From: Chloroflexota bacterium
Lineage (GTDB): Bacteria > Chloroflexota > Anaerolineae > Anaerolineales > Anaerolineaceae
Length of the DNA: 64,000 nucleotides
Reading direction: 5' to 3'
Assembly: GCA_029556265.1 (NCBI GenBank)
Contig: JAKQFH010000003.1
Coordinates: forward strand, 46,395 to 110,394
The translations under genes were made by a program, and so were the position numbers. The notes beneath the pieces were generated by a model. That model saw only the letters and a list, made by a program, of their open reading frames with translations. It ran no database searches and was not told the origin of the DNA. Position 1 is the stretch's first letter; every line of letters begins with the position of its first letter. Positions 19,000 to 28,373 of the stretch are shown here, one piece after another.

Positions 19000-19595
19000 T
19001 TACATGGGCACTTATACCTGTTAAAAGTTTTCGCCTGGGAAAATCCCGCTTGCAGGAGGTTCTTTCCGCGCGGGAGTTGTATGAACTGAACAGGAAGCTA
19101 TTCACGAAAACGCTCGCAAGCGTCCAAAAAAGCGGCAGCTTTTCGCACATCATGGTAATTAGCGAGGACGAAGAAGCGCTGGGCTGGGCTTCGGAACAGG
19201 GTGTGAACGCTTTCGTTGAGGAACACAGCGGAGACCTGAATAACGCCTTAAGGCAAGCTTTGGCTGCCATTCACGGGAATGGCTCTGGCTCGGTTATGGT
19301 TATCCCGACTGACCTGCCGATGCTGACGGTCGAAGATTTGAACCTGGCAGCCGGGTTTGTCCCGGAGCAAAACGGTATTCTTATGGTCCCGGACCATCGG
19401 ATGAGCGGAACGAACGCGCTTTTCTTTTCCAAACCGGACCTGATGCCCACCGCTTTTGGGATTGATTCATTTGCCTTGCATTGCGCGATGGCTGAAGACC
19501 GCCATTTGAAACAGGTAATTTATTTGAATTCGCACATTCAACACGACCTGGATACGCCTGAAGATCTTTCCGCGTTCAGAGAGTGCCTGGATTGA
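18996..19595 (+). CDS. cofC: 2-phospho-L-lactate (or PEP) guanylyltransferase CofC/FbiD
   Basis: A 199-residue nucleotidyltransferase-fold enzyme that activates phospholactate or phosphoenolpyruvate with GTP, releasing pyrophosphate. ALIPVKSFRLGKSRL is the nucleotide-binding N-terminus, VIPTDLPML the metal-binding Asp segment, and SGTNALFF and HDLDTPEDL match CofC. GTG start overlaps cofD (GTGA). Whether the substrate is phospholactate or PEP cannot be told here. Its pyrophosphate product may explain the pyrophosphatase gene later in the block. Confidence 0.9.
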   Translation: MITWALIPVKSFRLGKSRLQEVLSARELYELNRKLFTKTLASVQKSGSFSHIMVISEDEEALGWASEQGVNAFVEEHSGDLNNALRQALAAIHGNGSGSVMVIPTDLPMLTVEDLNLAAGFVPEQNGILMVPDHRMSGTNALFFSKPDLMPTAFGIDSFALHCAMAEDRHLKQVIYLNSHIQHDLDTPEDLSAFRECLD

Positions 19596-19634
19596 GGATC
19601 AATGATTGACTAAGCAGAAGAGAGGAAATGACCT

Positions 19635-20639
19635 ATGACAAAACGTGTTGCAATTTACCTGCAGGACGCGCATGACCTGCGCGAAGGCCTCGACATCGTC
19701 CGGTATGCTGAAGAGAAAGGCTTTGAAGCGGTTTGGCAGGCCGAAAGCCGCCTCGTCCGCGACGCGATTGTTCCCATGGCTGCTTATGCGGCCGTCACCG
19801 AACGGATTAAGGTCGGCTCGGGTGTAATAAATAACTGGACGCGCAACATTGGCCTGCTCGCTTCCACTTTTCTTACCCTGGATGACCTGGCGCCCAATCG
19901 TATCATCTGCGGTATTGGCGCCTGGTGGGATCCGCTGGCGCAGAACGTCGGGATTAATCGCACGAAGCCGCTCAAGGCGATGGAAGAGACCGTGACCATT
20001 ATGCGCAGATTGCTCAATATGGAACGGGTCACTTTTGAGGGCGAATTCGTGAAGGTGCACGGCATCGAATTGGATGTGGTTCACGGCAGACGCGAACCCC
20101 GCCATGTCCCAATTTACATCGGCGCGACTGGCGACAAGATGATGGAAATGGCCGGTAGAATCGCGGACGGCGTGGTGATGAATTACTGCGTGCCGGTGGA
20201 TTACAACGATATCGCTATTGAGCAGCTTATGGTCGGCCTTAAGAATGCCGGCCGCCGCCTGGAAGATTTTGACCGGCCGCAGTTGGTTGTCTGCTCGGTG
20301 GATGAAGATCACGACCGAGCGATTGATACCACGCGCGAACTGCTGTGCCAATACCTGGCTCAGCAGCCGCATATCGCCAAGGCTTCCGGCGTATCGACCG
20401 AAGTTGTTCAGAAAATCCAGGCAATTCTGGGGTGGCCGGCGACGCATGAACAGATTCAGAAAGCGAAACACCTGGTTCCGGAAGATTTGATACACCGCAT
20501 CACCGCCAGTGGGACGCCCGCGGAAGCGAAAGCCAAAGTCCAGGAATATATTGACCACGGCTGCACCTGCCCGATTTTATACGCGGTTGGCGGGAACGCC
20601 AAACTGCTGATTGATACCTTCGCGCCGGAGCAAGCGTGA
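19635..20639 (+). CDS. LLM-class F420-dependent oxidoreductase
   Basis: A 334-residue luciferase-like TIM barrel of the F420-dependent group that includes methylene-H4MPT reductase. [26 protein letters not shown] (with the bulge region) and [17 protein letters not shown] are the usual cofactor-side motifs; [22 protein letters not shown] is the typical later strand. It follows cofC by 39 bases and overlaps the thioesterase by 4, which supports F420 rather than FMN as cofactor. The substrate is unknown; it could be an intermediate of the neighbouring molybdenum hydroxylase pathway. Confidence 0.86.
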   Translation: MTKRVAIYLQDAHDLREGLDIVRYAEEKGFEAVWQAESRLVRDAIVPMAAYAAVTERIKVGSGVINNWTRNIGLLASTFLTLDDLAPNRIICGIGAWWDPLAQNVGINRTKPLKAMEETVTIMRRLLNMERVTFEGEFVKVHGIELDVVHGRREPRHVPIYIGATGDKMMEMAGRIADGVVMNYCVPVDYNDIAIEQLMVGLKNAGRRLEDFDRPQLVVCSVDEDHDRAIDTTRELLCQYLAQQPHIAKASGVSTEVVQKIQAILGWPATHEQIQKAKHLVPEDLIHRITASGTPAEAKAKVQEYIDHGCTCPILYAVGGNAKLLIDTFAPEQA

Positions 20640-21097
20640 AAAAGCAAGCCAGCTCCGACAGCTGCTTCATTTGCGGGCGTCAGAATCCTTTCGGTCTGGG
20701 CTTGAGTTTTTACGTGGATGAGAACGGCGACACCGTCGCGAATGTCATTTTGCGGGAGGAATACCAGGGATATCCGGGCATCGCGCACGGCGGAGTTACC
20801 GCCGCGGTGCTTGATGAAATTTGCGGACGGGCATTCTCGGATAATGGCGATCAGTTTATGGTTACCAGCGAGCTGACCGTGCGCTATCGCAAACCTGTGC
20901 CTTTGAATACCCCGTTAATTGCCAAGGGTTACAAGGTCGGGAGGAAAGGGCGGGTCGCTTTCGCCCGGGGTGAACTGCTGGACCAGAATGGAGTTGTTCT
21001 GGTAGAAGCCAGGGGCACTTACGTGGACATTCCTGATGAAAAACTGCAGGAAATGAATCCGGAAACATTCGGTTGGAGGGTAAGCTCTGATGAATAA
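20636..21097 (+). CDS. PaaI-type hotdog-fold thioesterase
   Basis: A 153-residue 4HBT-family protein. [14 protein letters not shown] is an N-terminal Cys pair often seen in this subgroup; [18 protein letters not shown] is the hotdog helix with the catalytic-site Glu. It probably hydrolyses an acyl- or aryl-CoA. The GTG start overlaps the stop of the F420 oxidoreductase, and its stop overlaps the FAD-subunit gene by 8 bases, so it belongs to the same transcript. Confidence 0.82.
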   Translation: MKKQASSDSCFICGRQNPFGLGLSFYVDENGDTVANVILREEYQGYPGIAHGGVTAAVLDEICGRAFSDNGDQFMVTSELTVRYRKPVPLNTPLIAKGYKVGRKGRVAFARGELLDQNGVVLVEARGTYVDIPDEKLQEMNPETFGWRVSSDE

Positions 21098-21872
21098 TGA
21101 TGAAAATCGCTATAAAAGGCCAAAAAACCTGGATGAATTTAAGTCGCTGTTGAGCGAACCGATTAACCTGGAGATCCTTGCTGGCGGGGCTTTTTCACCG
21201 CCTAAGTTGGAACCCGCGGCTGTGTTCGTAGATATCCAGGATATCGGCGTGGATCGGATAGAAAAGATGGGAGACACCTTGCGCGTTGGCGCGGCTGCCA
21301 GACTGCAGCAGATTATGGAAGCTGATATCGGTCTGGACGAGCTCTGCGTGCCGCTGACGCTGGAAGCCGCCGCGAATGTGCGCAGCAGTCTGAGCCTGTT
21401 GAATTTTTTGGGAAGCGCGGATTTACGCTCCCCTTTCCTGGCGGCTTTGATGGCATTCGCGCCTGAGCTGGAAATGACACCCTCTGGAAAGCTTATACCG
21501 CTGGAGCGCTATTTACGGATTCCCGCGGAAGGCGAAAGGGACTTCCCGCTTTGGATGCAGATGCAGTTGCCGGTTGGTTTTGCCTGGGAATACATTGCGC
21601 GAACCCCAAAAGACCGTCCGATAATCAGCCTGGCTGTTTCGCGCAAAAAAGACGGTGGGTTTCGCGTAGTTTGCGGGGGCGACGAGAGCTTTCCGCGGGT
21701 CATCGAACAGAAAACCACCGCAGAAACCCTTTTCGCGCTGGTGCGCCAGGCTTTTGAAGCCAGCGGCGACGCCTGGGCTTCTGCCGAATACCGGCAGGAG
21801 ATGAGCCAGGTGCTGCTTTCACGCTGTTTGCAGCGGCTTGAGGTAAATGCTCTTAGGAAGGAGGAGAGATGA
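21090..21872 (+). CDS. FAD-type subunit of molybdenum hydroxylase, YgfM-like
   Basis: A 260-residue protein at the place and size of the FAD-binding subunit of xanthine dehydrogenase-type enzymes. The flavin motifs are weak: the usual AGGTDL is AGGAFSPP and the GNLxxASP region reads LNFLGSADLRSPFL. E. coli YgfM, which also precedes xdhD, is degenerate in similar places. LRVGAAARLQQIM and the C-terminal CO dehydrogenase flavoprotein-like tail support the assignment. It overlaps the XdhD-like gene by 4 bases. Flavin binding is unproven. Confidence 0.75.
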   Translation: MNNDENRYKRPKNLDEFKSLLSEPINLEILAGGAFSPPKLEPAAVFVDIQDIGVDRIEKMGDTLRVGAAARLQQIMEADIGLDELCVPLTLEAAANVRSSLSLLNFLGSADLRSPFLAALMAFAPELEMTPSGKLIPLERYLRIPAEGERDFPLWMQMQLPVGFAWEYIARTPKDRPIISLAVSRKKDGGFRVVCGGDESFPRVIEQKTTAETLFALVRQAFEASGDAWASAEYRQEMSQVLLSRCLQRLEVNALRKEER

Positions 21873-24778
21873 AATACCACCTCCAAATAAATGGACAATC
21901 CCACACGGTGGAAGCGGCAGCCGATGCGCGTCTGTTGGATGTGCTGCGCCGTTTGGGTTATCTTGGCGTCAAATCCGGGGGGTGCAATCGCGGGGAATGC
22001 GGCGCATGCACTGTTCTTATGGACGGAAAGGCTGTTAACAGCTGCATGTTCCTGGCCGTTCAGGCGCAGGGGCACTCGCTTACCACGATTGAGGGGCTTG
22101 GCGCGGCGGCGAATCTGGGCTGGAAACAAACCGAAGGGCTAAGCCCACTGCAGCAGGCGTTTATTGAAAACGGCTCCATCCAATGCGGTTACTGCACTTC
22201 GGCAATGATTTTGGCTGCCAAAGCTTTGTTGGAAAAGAATCCAGACCCGAGCGAAGCTGAGGTTCGTGAAGCGCTTTCCGGAATCCTTTGCAGGTGTACG
22301 GCTTATGTGAAGCCTGTGGAAGCGGTTTTGCGGGCCGCCGAACTCATGCGCGCGGCGAAGGGAACCGCGGCGCCAGCACCCGCCTATGCCGCGCCGAAAC
22401 TTGTTCCGGTAGATGATATCCCAAGGACACTCGTCATTGGAAAGTCCGCGGTCAAACTTGACGCGGCCAAACTGGCGCAAGGAAAAGCGGCATTCACCGC
22501 CGACTTCGCGCAGCCCGGGACCTTAATCGCGCGCGTCCTGCGCAGTCCGCTTGCCCATGCCCGTATCGTGCGAATTAACACGGAAAAAGCGAAGGCGCTG
22601 CCCGGTGTAGCGGCAGTGCTGACCTGGGAAGACCTTCCGCGCGTGGTGTATTCGACTGCCGGTCAGTCGGACCCCATCCCAGGCCCATTGGACAGCTTTT
22701 CTCTGGACAACAAAGTGCGTTTCGTTGGCGACCGGGTGGCGTTTGTGGCTGCTGAAAGCGCGGAAATTGCCGACCAGGCGCTTGGCTTGATTGAAGTGGA
22801 ATACGAAGAGCTGCCGGCTGTGTTGGATTCGCGTGAAGCGATGAAACCAGGTGCGGTAATCATTCATGACGAGCCCGAATACGTTAACTTCGCGGATTCT
22901 GACCCAACCGAGAACCTTGCCGCGAAGATCCGGATTGATATCGGCGACGTGGAGAAGGGATTTGCGGAGGCAGACCGGATTTTTGAACGGGAGTATGTGG
23001 TTCCGAAGGTGCAGCAAGCGCATATTGAACCGCATGTCGCGCTTTCTTATTGGGACCCGGACGACCGGTTGGTGATAGTAACCAGCACCCAGGTGCCTTT
23101 CCATGCCCGCCGCATGCTTGCTCCGCTGCTCAAGCTGCCTGTGAAGCGCATCCGGGTCATTAAACCTCGCATTGGGGGCGGTTTTGGGAACAAGCAGGAA
23201 GTGTTGGTGGAAGACATTGCCGCGCATCTGACCATCGCGACCGGAAGACCGGTTATTTACGAGATGTCCCGGGAGGAAGAGTTTATCGCCTCACGGTCGC
23301 GGCACCCGATGCGCATCAAAATGCGCACGGGCGTCAAGTTGGACGGAACCATGACCGCCAACGAGATGACTGTTCTGAGCGATACGGGCGCGTACGGCTG
23401 TCATGCCCTGACGGTTACCGGCAATACCGGCCAAAAATCCATGGGTCTGTATGTCGGTGATGGAGAATATCGGAAATCTCCAAACATCCGATTTTATGCC
23501 GACATCGTATACACGAATACTCCGCCGGCTGGCGCGTACCGGGGATACGGCGTTCCTCAGGGTTACTGGCCTTTGGACCGGCATATGGAAACCATAGCCA
23601 GGGCCTTGGGCTTGGACCCGCTCGCGTTTCGCCTGAAAAACGCGCTGCGCTCAGGTGAATATCAACCCTTCAGCACCTCCTGGAATGAAGGGCGCGAACC
23701 GCGGCCGGAGATTATTTATTCGGTCGGTCTTGAGGCTTGCGTACGGGAAGGCGCTGAGGCAATCGGTTGGAACGGGAAATCCGGGAATCCAGCCTGGCAC
23801 GAAATTCCGGGAAAACCGCACCTGCGCAGAGGGATTGGGGCGGCTTTGGTGATGCAAGGCACGGCAATTCCCTATCTGGATATGGGTGCGGCAAGCCTGA
23901 AACTTAACGATGACGGTTCGTTCAACCTGTTGGTTGGCGCGACGGACCTGGGTACCGGGTCTGATACCGTCCTGGCGCAAATGGCTGCCGAGGTTTTAGG
24001 CGTAAACGAGGATGATATCATCGTGTATTCTTCCGATACCGACTTCACCCCGTTTGATAAGGGCGCCTATGCTTCCTCCACAACCTATATATCCGGCACG
24101 GCTGTGATCAAGGCTGCCCAGCAGGTGGCAGAGCAAATTAGAGCCCGGGCAAGCGCGATGTTCGCGGAAGCAGGGGTGCAAGCCGCTCCGGAGAGCATTC
24201 TGCTTCAATCCGGCAAAGCGCACGAACCCGGCGGAAGAAGTTACAGCCTGGAAGAAATCGCGCTCAACAGCCTGCATCACACTGACCAGGAACAAATTAT
24301 GGCGGTCGCTTCGCACGTCTCGCCCAGCTCGCCTCCGCCCTTCGCGGCGCAATTTGCCACCGTTCTGGTTGATTTACAGACCGGTCAGGTGACCGTTGAA
24401 GACCTGGTAATGGCGGTGGACGGCGGGGTGATAGTCAATCCGGCGGCTGCTTCCGGGCAGATTGAGGGTGGGATGGCTCAGGCCCTGGGTTACGGAGTTT
24501 GTGAGGAAATGGTCTACGACGCCGCGGGGCAGGCACGCGAAAAAGACCTGGTTGATTATCACATCTTCCGGGCTGATGAAATGCCGGAAATGCAAACGAT
24601 TTTTATTCAGACTTATGAAAAAACGCACCCGTTTGGCGCCAAAGCGGTCGCTGAAATTCCTTTGGACGGCGTAGCGCCGGCTGTGGGGAACGCGGTATTG
24701 GACGCCTGCGGAGCGGATATCATAGACAATCCAATCACGCCAGAAAAAGTCTGGCGAGCGCGAACATATAAAGTATAG
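21869..24778 (+). CDS. XdhD-like molybdenum hydroxylase ([2Fe-2S] + Mo domains fused)
   Basis: A 969-residue enzyme, close to the length of E. coli XdhD. Residues 1-165 hold two [2Fe-2S] clusters with Cys 39, 44, 47, 59 and Cys 106, 109, 141, 143. Residues about 190-969 are the aldehyde oxidase/xanthine dehydrogenase molybdopterin domains: GGGFGNKQE, AYRGYGVPQG, ATDLGTGSDTV and FGAKAVAEIPLDG, the last carrying the expected catalytic Glu. Such enzymes hydroxylate purines or other N-heterocycles. SsnA and YgfM-like neighbours point to the selenium-associated subgroup, though a labile Se ligand cannot be seen in sequence. Confidence 0.9.
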   Translation: MKYHLQINGQSHTVEAAADARLLDVLRRLGYLGVKSGGCNRGECGACTVLMDGKAVNSCMFLAVQAQGHSLTTIEGLGAAANLGWKQTEGLSPLQQAFIENGSIQCGYCTSAMILAAKALLEKNPDPSEAEVREALSGILCRCTAYVKPVEAVLRAAELMRAAKGTAAPAPAYAAPKLVPVDDIPRTLVIGKSAVKLDAAKLAQGKAAFTADFAQPGTLIARVLRSPLAHARIVRINTEKAKALPGVAAVLTWEDLPRVVYSTAGQSDPIPGPLDSFSLDNKVRFVGDRVAFVAAESAEIADQALGLIEVEYEELPAVLDSREAMKPGAVIIHDEPEYVNFADSDPTENLAAKIRIDIGDVEKGFAEADRIFEREYVVPKVQQAHIEPHVALSYWDPDDRLVIVTSTQVPFHARRMLAPLLKLPVKRIRVIKPRIGGGFGNKQEVLVEDIAAHLTIATGRPVIYEMSREEEFIASRSRHPMRIKMRTGVKLDGTMTANEMTVLSDTGAYGCHALTVTGNTGQKSMGLYVGDGEYRKSPNIRFYADIVYTNTPPAGAYRGYGVPQGYWPLDRHMETIARALGLDPLAFRLKNALRSGEYQPFSTSWNEGREPRPEIIYSVGLEACVREGAEAIGWNGKSGNPAWHEIPGKPHLRRGIGAALVMQGTAIPYLDMGAASLKLNDDGSFNLLVGATDLGTGSDTVLAQMAAEVLGVNEDDIIVYSSDTDFTPFDKGAYASSTTYISGTAVIKAAQQVAEQIRARASAMFAEAGVQAAPESILLQSGKAHEPGGRSYSLEEIALNSLHHTDQEQIMAVASHVSPSSPPPFAAQFATVLVDLQTGQVTVEDLVMAVDGGVIVNPAAASGQIEGGMAQALGYGVCEEMVYDAAGQAREKDLVDYHIFRADEMPEMQTIFIQTYEKTHPFGAKAVAEIPLDGVAPAVGNAVLDACGADIIDNPITPEKVWRARTYKV

Positions 24779-24789
24779 AGGTCCCCGGG

Positions 24790-26166
24790 ATGATGCCTGC
24801 TTTTAAAAATGCTGTTACCAATCCAGACCGGGTATATGTCACCGGTCATATCAACCCGGATACGGATTCCATTGCCTCCGCGATTGGCTATGCCTGGCTG
24901 CTGAGCGAACGGGACGGAACAGTCGCGGTGCCAGCCCGCGCTGGCGCGTTGAATCGCCAGACATCTTTCGTGCTCAAGCTGCTAAAACTTGACCCGCCTC
25001 ATTTGTTGACGGACGCCTCACCGCGATTTGAATCCGTGATGCGCCGGTTGGACGCGGTAAGCCCGGAAAAATCGCTTTTGGAAGCCTGGACTATCCTGAC
25101 CAGGACCGGCGGAATCGCGCCCATTGTGAATACCGACGGCACGCCTTACGGGCTGGTGACTGGTAAAAGCATGTTTGAATTCCTGCGGAATATCGTTGGG
25201 CCGCATCCTCAATATCGGGAGATGACCATTGCCCAATTGCTGGATATCCCCTGCCGCGAGGCCGCGCAAACGGATGTCCCCAAATTCCCGGCTGGGACGC
25301 GCATCAAAGACGTCCTAAACCGGCTGCTGCGCCTTGAAGGGGATGAGTATTGGGTCCTGGATGACCACAAACGCTACCTGGGTGTGGTGCGTCAGCGCGA
25401 TTTGCTCAATCCGCCGCGGATTAAGGTGGTTTTGGTGGATCATAATGAACCGCAGCAGTCGATAGCCTCCCTTGAAGAAGCGGAACTGATTGAAATCCTT
25501 GACCACCACAGGTTGGGAAACCAATCTACCCACCAACCCATAAAGTTTACGGTAGATATTGTTGGCAGTACGTCAACCTTGATATCGGAACAGACCGAAG
25601 AAGCCGGACTGAGCGCTCCGCCGTCCATCGCGGGTTTGCTCCTGGCGGGGCTGCTTTCGGACACCCTGATTCTGACCTCACCGACGACAACTGAGCGGGA
25701 TAGAATCGCGGCAAACCGGCTGGCGCGCTGGGCATTTGTGCCCGGGTCGGCATTGGAAAATGAAACCATCAAATCCTACGGTGAAAAGATCGTCCAGGCG
25801 GGCGCGGGTCTTTCGAGGCATGCTCCTGATGAGGTGGTTACAACCGATATGAAGGTGTATGAGACGGCTGGATATAAGTTCGCGATTGCCCAGGCCGAAA
25901 CTTCGGATATCTACGAAGTTGGCGACTATGTCGCCAATCTGCAGAAGGCATTAACCGACCTGAAAAACAGGCAGGGCCTGGACTTCGCCTGCCTGATGGT
26001 AACTGATGTCGTGGAAGGCTCGAGCCGGCTGATATTTGTTGATGCTCCTCCCGCGCTGGATGAACTTCCTTACAGATCTCTGCCGGACGGAACGCTCTTC
26101 GCGGAGGGGGTAGTCTCCCGTAAAAAGCAGCTGCTGCCCATCGTACTGACGCTGCTGGAGGTCTGA
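24790..26166 (+). CDS. ppaC: Mn-dependent inorganic pyrophosphatase with CBS domains
   Basis: A 458-residue family II (DHH-DHHA2) pyrophosphatase. VTGHINPDTDSIASAI holds the first metal ligands, VDHNEP and LDHHRLGN the DHH core, and LLSDTLILTSPTTTERD the DHHA2-side metal site. About residues 70-215 are a CBS pair inserted in the DHH domain; no DRTGG domain is evident. CBS-PPases are regulated by adenine nucleotides. Placement between two molybdenum hydroxylase sets, next to CofC and MocA-type enzymes that release pyrophosphate, suggests it pulls those reactions forward. It shares one base with xdhC. Confidence 0.92.
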   Translation: MMPAFKNAVTNPDRVYVTGHINPDTDSIASAIGYAWLLSERDGTVAVPARAGALNRQTSFVLKLLKLDPPHLLTDASPRFESVMRRLDAVSPEKSLLEAWTILTRTGGIAPIVNTDGTPYGLVTGKSMFEFLRNIVGPHPQYREMTIAQLLDIPCREAAQTDVPKFPAGTRIKDVLNRLLRLEGDEYWVLDDHKRYLGVVRQRDLLNPPRIKVVLVDHNEPQQSIASLEEAELIEILDHHRLGNQSTHQPIKFTVDIVGSTSTLISEQTEEAGLSAPPSIAGLLLAGLLSDTLILTSPTTTERDRIAANRLARWAFVPGSALENETIKSYGEKIVQAGAGLSRHAPDEVVTTDMKVYETAGYKFAIAQAETSDIYEVGDYVANLQKALTDLKNRQGLDFACLMVTDVVEGSSRLIFVDAPPALDELPYRSLPDGTLFAEGVVSRKKQLLPIVLTLLEV

Positions 26167-26954
26167 TGGATTTGATTTTGATGAAACTGGCGGAGTATAT
26201 CACACGCCAGGAGCCAGTCTGCCTGTGCGTTGTGGTTGCCGCGAACGGCGGCGTCCCCAGGCATGCGGGAAGCAAGATGCTGGTTTTCCCGGACGGCAGC
26301 AGCCTGGGCACCGTTGGCGGAGGTGGGGTTGAAGCTGCCGCGATAAAAGCGGCATTGGACGCGCTACAAACTCAAAAACCAGCGCTGATGCAATATTCAT
26401 TGAATGCCGGTGATGAAAGCGCGCTTGGCATTTGCGGAGGCGAGATGCAGATTTACGTCGAACCTTTTCTGGCTCAACCAAAGCTGCTGATTGTTGGCGC
26501 TGGGCACGTCGGGAAAGCGGTCGCGCGGCTCGGAAAATTTCTGAACTTCCAGATTCTGGTTTCGGATGACCGCGCCGGGTTGTGTACGGCCGCTGAATTC
26601 CCCGACGCGGACCAGCTGCTGCCAATACCGATGGAAGAAATTCCGCTAAGCATTGAGATTGACAGGCACACTTACATTGTGGATGTCAGCCGCGGCAGCG
26701 ATCTGGACATTCAAGGCCTGCCAGCGCTTTTGGCTGCGAAGCCAGCGTATATCGGGGTGATTGGCTCTCGCCGGCGCTGGGAAACCACGCGAAAAGGTTT
26801 GCTGGAAAAAGGCATATCCGAAGAGGAATTGGCACGCATAAAATCGCCGGTGGGTTTGCATATCCACGCCGAAACGCCGGAAGAAATTGCGGTGAGCATC
26901 CTCGCAGAAATCATTGCCCTCAGAAACAATCCGTCTGCCCGTCAGACGACATAA
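26166..26954 (+). CDS. xdhC: XdhC/CoxI-family molybdenum cofactor insertion factor
   Basis: A 262-residue chaperone of the XdhC/CoxI family, which binds molybdopterin cofactor, promotes its sulfuration and delivers it to xanthine dehydrogenase-type apoenzymes. The N-domain has VVAANGGVPRHAGSKMLV and TVGGGGVEAAA in place of the common GGHxE/GGCVE; GICGGEMQIYVEPF carries the conserved Cys. The C-terminal Rossmann domain begins LLIVGAGHVGKAVARL and includes IGVIGSRRRWETTRKGL. Its position between two hydroxylase gene sets suggests it serves both. Confidence 0.9.
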   Translation: MDLILMKLAEYITRQEPVCLCVVVAANGGVPRHAGSKMLVFPDGSSLGTVGGGGVEAAAIKAALDALQTQKPALMQYSLNAGDESALGICGGEMQIYVEPFLAQPKLLIVGAGHVGKAVARLGKFLNFQILVSDDRAGLCTAAEFPDADQLLPIPMEEIPLSIEIDRHTYIVDVSRGSDLDIQGLPALLAAKPAYIGVIGSRRRWETTRKGLLEKGISEEELARIKSPVGLHIHAETPEEIAVSILAEIIALRNNPSARQTT

Positions 26955-26964
26955 AGGAGCAGGT

Positions 26965-28371
26965 ATGTGGAAACACTACGTCATTGTCGAGACTGTCGAA
27001 GAACTCGTTGAACGGCTGGCAAAGCAGACCGGGGAAACCCGGATAATTGCCGGAGGGACCGACCTGATGGTTGAGATTCGCAACGGGAAATGGACGGGGC
27101 TTGACACAGTTTTGGATATATCGCGCCTGAGGGGTTTTGACCGGATTACCCGGGATGGAGAGGGTTGGATTCATATTGGCGCGTTGGTGACGCATAATGA
27201 TGTTTTGCGTTCCGAAATAATCCGGGAATATGCTTTTCCACTTCTGCAGGCTTGCGCTCAGGTTGCCAGCCCACAGCTGCGCAACCGCGGGACCGTGGCA
27301 GGGAATCTGATTACAGCTTCGCCCGCGAATGACACAATCCCGCCATTAATGGCTTTGGACGCCCGGCTGGTTCTTCGGTCGGTCGGTGGAACCCGAGTCA
27401 TCCCGCTGCGGGATTTCTATGTGGGTTTGAGAAAAACAGTGCTGCAGGCGGATGAGTTCGTGGCTGAGATTCAGTTCCAGGGGATGGGCGAAGGTCAGAT
27501 TGGCTGCTTCAGGAAAAACGCCCTGCGCCGCGCGCAAGCTATATCAGTCCTGAATTGCTGCGCGGTGCTGACCATGGACGCCGGAAAAATCCGACAGGCG
27601 GCTATCACGCTTGGCTCGGTGGCTCCGACCGTTATTCATGCCGGCAGCGCGGAAGACTACTTGCGCGGGAAAAGCCTTGACCAGCATGTCATCGCGCAAG
27701 CCGCGAAATTGGCCGCGGGAGATGCCGCACCTATCAGCGATGTCCGCGCATCAGATAAATATCGCGGCTATATGCTGCAGGTCTTGGTTGGGCAGGCTCT
27801 TAGCGGATTAATGGATGGCAGCGTTTTCGCGTCGGTGCCGGCAAAAATGCCAACCCTGGATAGTAAGCAAGGTTTTGCGGAGCATCCCGCGCAAGGCTGG
27901 GATGGGCAAGTCATCCGCACAACGATTAACGGGCAGGAATACTTAATTCCGGATTACAGTGACGCGACCTTGATGAGCCTCATCCGCGACCGAGTGGGGT
28001 TAACCGGAACCAAAACCGGCTGCGAAGAGGGCGAATGCGGCGCTTGCACTGTGCATCTGGACGGGAAAGCTGTGGTTAGCTGCCTCATTCCCGCCGGGCG
28101 CGCCCACAACGCGGTAATCACCACGATTGAAGGCATCGCCCCGGGGACTGAATTACACCCGGTCCAACAAGCTTTTATCGACCACGCGGCAGTGCAGTGC
28201 GGTTATTGCACGCCCGGCTTTGTAATGTCGGCTGTTAAGCTGTTGGAAGAGATACCGCATCCAGACCGGGAGAGCATCCAACAAGGCATTTCCGGGAATC
28301 TTTGCCGCTGCACAGGGTATTACAAGATCATCCAGGCGATAGAATCCGCCAGCCAGGAGATGGAGGCGTAA
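26965..28371 (+). CDS. Molybdenum hydroxylase FAD + [2Fe-2S] fusion subunit
   Basis: A 468-residue fusion. Residues 1-290 are a CoxM-type FAD subunit with intact flavin motifs (IIAGGTDLMVEI; RNRGTVAGNLITASPAND). A linker follows, then a CoxS-type [2Fe-2S] domain (about 315-468) with CEEGECGACTVHLDG, QCGYCTPGF and CRCTGYY. The order FAD then [2Fe-2S] is the reverse of the XdhA fusion in Rhodobacter. Start ATG at 26965 follows AAAGGAG; an in-frame codon at 26914 lies inside xdhC and lacks a site. It pairs with the Mo subunit 2 bases downstream. Confidence 0.9.
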   Translation: MWKHYVIVETVEELVERLAKQTGETRIIAGGTDLMVEIRNGKWTGLDTVLDISRLRGFDRITRDGEGWIHIGALVTHNDVLRSEIIREYAFPLLQACAQVASPQLRNRGTVAGNLITASPANDTIPPLMALDARLVLRSVGGTRVIPLRDFYVGLRKTVLQADEFVAEIQFQGMGEGQIGCFRKNALRRAQAISVLNCCAVLTMDAGKIRQAAITLGSVAPTVIHAGSAEDYLRGKSLDQHVIAQAAKLAAGDAAPISDVRASDKYRGYMLQVLVGQALSGLMDGSVFASVPAKMPTLDSKQGFAEHPAQGWDGQVIRTTINGQEYLIPDYSDATLMSLIRDRVGLTGTKTGCEEGECGACTVHLDGKAVVSCLIPAGRAHNAVITTIEGIAPGTELHPVQQAFIDHAAVQCGYCTPGFVMSAVKLLEEIPHPDRESIQQGISGNLCRCTGYYKIIQAIESASQEMEA

Positions 28372-28373
28372 AT

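Noticed and set aside
21869..24778. Selenocysteine (in-frame TGA) in the XdhD-like gene
   Set aside because: The frame is continuous without internal TGA; a Se ligand would be a labile cofactor, not visible in DNA.
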